A stretch of 7,668 bases of DNA. Origin: Hungatella sp. UBA3402 (GTDB lineage Bacteria; Bacillota; Clostridia; Lachnospirales; Lachnospiraceae). Positions 4,633-7,668 of the stretch are shown here, in pieces. The stretch is from positions 4,015-11,682 of the forward strand of contig DEPC01000130.1 in assembly GCA_002358555.1 (NCBI GenBank). The letters are read 5' to 3'. The notes beneath the pieces were generated by a model that saw only the letters and a list, made by a program, of their open reading frames with translations, ran no database searches and had not been told where the DNA came from. Every line of letters begins with the position of its first letter. Position 1 is the stretch's first letter. The position numbers were made by a program, and so were the translations under genes.

Positions 4633-6954
4633 ATGAAACGAACCACCTGGCCCATTAGCCTCAAAAAACAGTTTTTACTTCTGCTCCATATTCTATTCCT
4701 TTGTCTGTTCTTCACTGGAGTCACCTTCATCTATTTTAATGAAAATTATGGACGAGGTCTAAACTGGCTTCATGAAGAATCCTATGTTGATACCTCATCA
4801 TTTACTGAGCAATTGGAATCCGATGTGGAGATGATTTTTAAATATGTCAGATATAAAGACCTATTTGAAACCAATGGAAAACTGGACTACAATAAGGATA
4901 TGGTATGTCTTACCTTTAATTCTGGAAAGACATTAATTTATACTCTCAATGATATGGTTCGAGAGGCTAAGAAATGGGGCTACTACTTGACAGATACCTT
5001 TGAAGTTGCTGGAGGCCCTGCTGTGCCAGAAAGACAAACCAGAAATGCAGCAATTCCTTTGATTGAGTGGAAAGCTTATGACCCCGATGCTTCCCAGCGC
5101 TATACAGAACCTGCTGATGCCTATGCTACCAGGGAGGAGCTTGCCCTTGAGGTTTTAAAGCTTCTCGGAGAATATTATCAGATTCAGTACAATTATATTG
5201 ACCGCCCCTCCAATCTATATTTTCAAGTTTCTTATAGAAAGGAGGACGGTTCTCAGCTATTATACACCAATGCCAGTGAATATCCGATTGATGATTTAAA
5301 GAGATTGGGGCGGTATCTCTATCTGTCTGGTGATTCGATTATCATTGATACGAATTTAAAATATATTCCAAAAAATATTACATCAGAACTGGAAAATTAC
5401 AATTTTTATGATAATAATGACTACTATATCATTCTTGGCCTGGATACCAGATATCCCAATACTGATCCCTACTCCATTGCCCATAATGCTTATACAAAGG
5501 TTCGAGTAAACTATATTGCAGGACTTATCTATTTTTCCTTGGGTACTATGGGACTTCTTGTTACGTTTGCTTTCCTTGTATATTTATCTGGCTACCAGAC
5601 TTTAGAGCGAACTCAAGTATCTCTTGCCCATTATGACCAGATTCCATTAGAATGTAGTCTACTGCTATGTCTTTTCTGTCTGTGGATTTGGGGTTATATC
5701 GCAGAGGAAATTGGCGCTCGATTTGCCCGTATCCTTATGGCCCAAGCTCACCAGCATTATTTTTTGAAGCTGTTTCGTATTGTAGGAATCTATGCTATCT
5801 GTTTTGGAGAAGGATTCAGTATCTTGCGCCAATACAAGGCTAAAACCATATGGCACAATAGCTTACTATACCGTTCTTGGCAATGGTGTAAAATTGCTCT
5901 GCGAGATACTTCCTTTCCATCACGAATGACGGCCTGCTTTTTTGGCTATCTAGGAGGCAGTATCGCTTTGGCATATACCATTTATTATCTTTATGAAAAT
6001 AAGGATATTCTGGCACTTCCCTATCTCTACCTGATTCCTTGTGTTGTACTAATTGGTTTTCAGGTGTGGACTTTCCTGATACTATATCGCGATGCTGGAG
6101 AGACAGAAAAAATCTCCTTGGGTATCTTTAAAATGTCAGAAGGAGATACCAGCTATAAGATTGATACTTTAGGCTTCTCAGGAAAGGGTGCTGGCCTAGC
6201 TGAGACAGTCAATAATATTGGAGATGGTTTAGAGACAGCTCTCCAAGAAAAGGTGAAAAGCGAACGACTAAAGGCTGATTTGATTACCAATGTGTCTCAC
6301 GATATCAAGACTCCTTTGACCTCCATCATCAATTATGTTGATTTGTTAAAACGAGAACAGATACGAGATGAGAAGATTCAGCAGTACTTAGAGGTTCTTG
6401 ACCAGAAATCCCAGCGTCTGAAAACATTAATTGAAGACCTTGTAGAAGCCTCCAAAGCCAGCTCTGGTAACTTAAAGCTAGAGATAGCTCATATTGACCT
6501 TGTAGAGCTGACCTATCAGACCAACGGAGAATTTGAAGATAAATATGAGATGCGCCATTTAGAGCTGGTTTCCAATCTTCCGTCAGAAACTATGCTCATT
6601 GCTGCTGACGGGCGGAGGCTATGGCGAGTATTAGAAAATTTATATAATAATGCCTTTAAATATGCCATGGAAAACAGCAGGGTATATGTAGATGTGACTC
6701 AAAAAAATGATTATGTATATTTTACAATAAAAAATATCTCTGCCAATCCTCTCAATATTGATGCCAATGAATTAACCGAGCGATTTGTCCGCGGAGATGT
6801 AGCCCGAACTTCAGAAGGAAGTGGCTTGGGGTTAGCGATTGCCAAGGATCTCACCCATCTCATGGGAGGAATATTTGAAATTTATATTGATGGAGATTTA
6901 TTTAAAGCACAGGTTGGATTTCCTGTTTTAACAGAGAATTCTGTTCATAGCTAA
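4633..6954 (+). CDS. Membrane sensor histidine kinase with large extracellular domain and six predicted membrane segments
   Basis: This 773-residue kinase is the partner of the preceding regulator. Membrane segment 1 lies at about 12-34, then an extracellular region of roughly 255 residues (35-290, many Tyr/Asp, no family I recognise). Further membrane segments are at about 295-319, 339-357, 378-397 (weakest), 434-454 and 463-485. Six segments put both ends in the cytoplasm. A HAMP-like linker and coiled stretch follow (about 490-548, with MSEGD). The HisKA H-box NVSHDIKTPLTSI has the phospho-acceptor His556. The ATPase domain has an N box (ENLYNNAFKYA, 668-678, N673) and a G2 box EGSGLGLAIAK at 728-738. 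The usual DxGxG G1 box is replaced by KNISANPLNI (700-709), then LTERFVRGD (714-722). I recall this variant from many Clostridia kinases, so it does not imply loss of activity. At 773 residues it is longer than a typical two-segment kinase because of the sensor region. The signal is unknown. Confidence 0.93.
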   Translation: MKRTTWPISLKKQFLLLLHILFLCLFFTGVTFIYFNENYGRGLNWLHEESYVDTSSFTEQLESDVEMIFKYVRYKDLFETNGKLDYNKDMVCLTFNSGKTLIYTLNDMVREAKKWGYYLTDTFEVAGGPAVPERQTRNAAIPLIEWKAYDPDASQRYTEPADAYATREELALEVLKLLGEYYQIQYNYIDRPSNLYFQVSYRKEDGSQLLYTNASEYPIDDLKRLGRYLYLSGDSIIIDTNLKYIPKNITSELENYNFYDNNDYYIILGLDTRYPNTDPYSIAHNAYTKVRVNYIAGLIYFSLGTMGLLVTFAFLVYLSGYQTLERTQVSLAHYDQIPLECSLLLCLFCLWIWGYIAEEIGARFARILMAQAHQHYFLKLFRIVGIYAICFGEGFSILRQYKAKTIWHNSLLYRSWQWCKIALRDTSFPSRMTACFFGYLGGSIALAYTIYYLYENKDILALPYLYLIPCVVLIGFQVWTFLILYRDAGETEKISLGIFKMSEGDTSYKIDTLGFSGKGAGLAETVNNIGDGLETALQEKVKSERLKADLITNVSHDIKTPLTSIINYVDLLKREQIRDEKIQQYLEVLDQKSQRLKTLIEDLVEASKASSGNLKLEIAHIDLVELTYQTNGEFEDKYEMRHLELVSNLPSETMLIAADGRRLWRVLENLYNNAFKYAMENSRVYVDVTQKNDYVYFTIKNISANPLNIDANELTERFVRGDVARTSEGSGLGLAIAKDLTHLMGGIFEIYIDGDLFKAQVGFPVLTENSVHS

Positions 6955-6964
6955 TAATTGGTAA

Positions 6965-7056
6965 GTTCTCACCTGGCCTGCATTTGCAGAAGCCTTAATC
7001 AGTTTTAGTTCATATAAATCTGTATTAGGCTTTGAAACCACAGGCTAGGTGGGAAT
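6965..7056 (+). repeat. Large nested hairpin between the kinase gene and ribH
   Basis: The outer arms 6965-6980 and 7041-7056 pair over 16 positions without a gap (CACCTGGCCTG with CAGGCTAGGTG at the core), including three G-U wobbles. Inside, 6989-6995 pairs with 7027-7033 (AAGCCT/AGGCTT), and after a one-base bulge on each side 6997-7002 pairs with 7020-7026, leaving a loop at about 7003-7019. A short CTGCA-TT-TGCAG palindrome (6978-6989) offers an alternative fold. All wobbles are G-U only in plus-strand RNA and become C-A in minus-strand RNA, so the structure belongs mainly to the 3' end of the two-component transcript, 10 nt after its stop. The sequence after it (GGATTCTTTTCATTGC) has only a weak T-run. 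It may terminate the kinase mRNA, and perhaps that of convergent ribH less well, or protect the 3' end. Confidence 0.6.
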
Positions 7057-7100
7057 AGGATTCTTTTCATTGCTTCTGACGATATCACTTAACTATCACT

Positions 7101-7574
7101 CTACATCTGCTCCAATAAATTTACCATCTCAATAGCAGATAACGCACAGTCATATCCTTTATTTCCTGCTTTGCTTCCTGCCCGTGCAATCGCCTGTTCG
7201 ATATTCTCTGTAGTAAGTATTCCAAACAGTATTGGAATCCCTGTAGATAATCCCACTTGTGCTACTCCCTTGGATACCTCATTGCACACATAATCATAAT
7301 GAGTTGTATCTCCTCGAATTACTGCCCCTACACAGATAACTGCATCATATTTCCCTGATTTAGCCATTCTCGCTGCTGTCAATGGAATCTCAAAAGCGCC
7401 TGGCACCCAAGCCGCAGTGATATTTTCTTCCTCCACGCCATGACGTACCAACCCATCTATTGCACCTCCTAGCAACTTATTGACAATAATTTCATTGAAT
7501 CTTGAGGCCACAATTCCTACTCTCATTCCTTCTGGCGCTACTACTTTTCCTTCTAAAACTTGAATTTCTTTCAT
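7101..7574 (-). CDS. ribH: 6,7-dimethyl-8-ribityllumazine synthase (riboflavin biosynthesis)
   Basis: This 157-residue enzyme condenses 5-amino-6-ribitylamino-uracil with 3,4-dihydroxy-2-butanone 4-phosphate to give 6,7-dimethyl-8-ribityllumazine, the step before riboflavin synthase. Family motifs are all present: SRFNE at 24-28 (substrate-stacking aromatic F26), VPGAFEIP at 57-64, GAVIRGDTTHYDYV at 83-96 with the catalytic His92, FGILTTEN at 117-124, and RAGSKAGNKG at 131-140 with the phosphate-contacting Arg131. The length is typical of the icosahedral-type family. The start is certain: AGGAGG (7583-7588) lies 8 nt upstream of ATG at 7574. It follows the 3' end of an apparent ribBA gene with 45 nt between, matching the common ribD-ribE-ribBA-ribH order, so ribH is probably the last gene of that operon. 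No riboswitch lies in the short upstream gap; an FMN riboswitch, if present, would be at the operon head outside the window. Confidence 0.97.
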   Translation of the reverse strand: MKEIQVLEGKVVAPEGMRVGIVASRFNEIIVNKLLGGAIDGLVRHGVEEENITAAWVPGAFEIPLTAARMAKSGKYDAVICVGAVIRGDTTHYDYVCNEVSKGVAQVGLSTGIPILFGILTTENIEQAIARAGSKAGNKGYDCALSAIEMVNLLEQM

Positions 7575-7619
7575 GATAGATTCCTCCTAATCTTTATTGA
7601 TATCCTCTTAATCCCCAAA

Positions 7620-7668
7620 TCATACCCGTATCTTCTGAAAAATATGTCCCATTTTCTCCTGTTGGGCC
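7620..7668 (-). CDS. ribBA: 3' end of probable ribBA (DHBP synthase / GTP cyclohydrolase II), truncated by the window edge
   Basis: Reading the minus strand from 7667, the last codons translate to AQQEKMGHIFQKIRV followed by TGA at 7622-7620. The K-x-KMGH-[LIF] ending is characteristic of the C-terminus of GTP cyclohydrolase II, the second half of bifunctional RibBA. The position directly upstream of ribH on the same strand fits the standard operon order. Only 15 residues are visible, so identification rests on this short tail plus context; a stand-alone ribA would look the same here. Confidence 0.65.
   Translation of the reverse strand, partial: AQQEKMGHIFQKIRV

Noticed and set aside
6965..7056. 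Possible common repeat family linking this hairpin with the one at 26-115.
   Set aside because: The two have similar size and place but their arm sequences show no similarity, so they are kept as separate elements.
7575..7619. Possible FMN riboswitch upstream of ribH.
   Set aside because: Only 45 nt separate ribH from the preceding gene, far too short for the FMN aptamer, and no conserved elements are seen.
7594..7668. A second minus-strand frame open from the window edge, ending in IWGLRGYQ and TAA.
   Set aside because: The alternative frame ending at 7620 has the KMGHIF tail expected for RibBA/GTP cyclohydrolase II directly upstream of ribH, which is a better explanation.

Overview
The window looks like a chromosomal stretch from a low-to-moderate GC Gram-positive bacterium of the class Clostridia, most likely Lachnospiraceae (Blautia/Dorea/Ruminococcus-like). 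The reasons are strong AGGAGG-type ribosome binding sites, sigma-A promoters, a secreted protein built only of aromatic cell-wall-binding repeats, and a histidine kinase whose catalytic half reads like a type common in that family. This placement rests on recognised sequence style, not on a search.

Layout from left to right. Positions 1-151 hold no gene but contain a large imperfect hairpin (26-115) downstream of a minus-strand gene. That gene (152-1516) encodes an exported repeat-only cell-wall-binding protein. It is divergent from a plus-strand class I SAM-dependent methyltransferase (1786-2655) of the RlmI/YccW-like type, and the intergenic region carries a good sigma-A promoter for each. 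A minus-strand acyltransferase-3 family membrane protein (2671-3696) converges on the methyltransferase with only 15 bp between stop codons. It is divergent from a two-component operon: an OmpR-family response regulator (3928-4623) and a 773-residue, multi-membrane-segment histidine kinase (4633-6954), 9 bp apart. A second large nested hairpin (6965-7056) separates the kinase from ribH (lumazine synthase, minus strand, 7101-7574). Just upstream of ribH lie the last codons of what appears to be ribBA (7620-7668), so the right edge is the 3' end of a riboflavin operon.

How the genes work together. The regulator and kinase form one signalling unit and are probably co-transcribed. The regulator's upstream region contains four TT-starting 7-mers phased every 11 bp, ending near a -10 box, which looks like a PhoP/OmpR-type binding site and suggests autoregulation. 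The acyltransferase and the wall-binding protein both act at the cell envelope, so an envelope-stress or surface-modification theme is plausible, but nothing in the sequence proves that the two-component system controls them. The riboflavin genes are housekeeping neighbours. Three start codons were moved inward from the longest open frame because of clear ribosome binding sites. I see no mobile element, CRISPR array, tRNA or rRNA, and no strong case for a wholly new system. The most interesting signals are the phased repeat upstream of the regulator, the two strand-biased hairpins, and the kinase's large uncharacterised sensor region.
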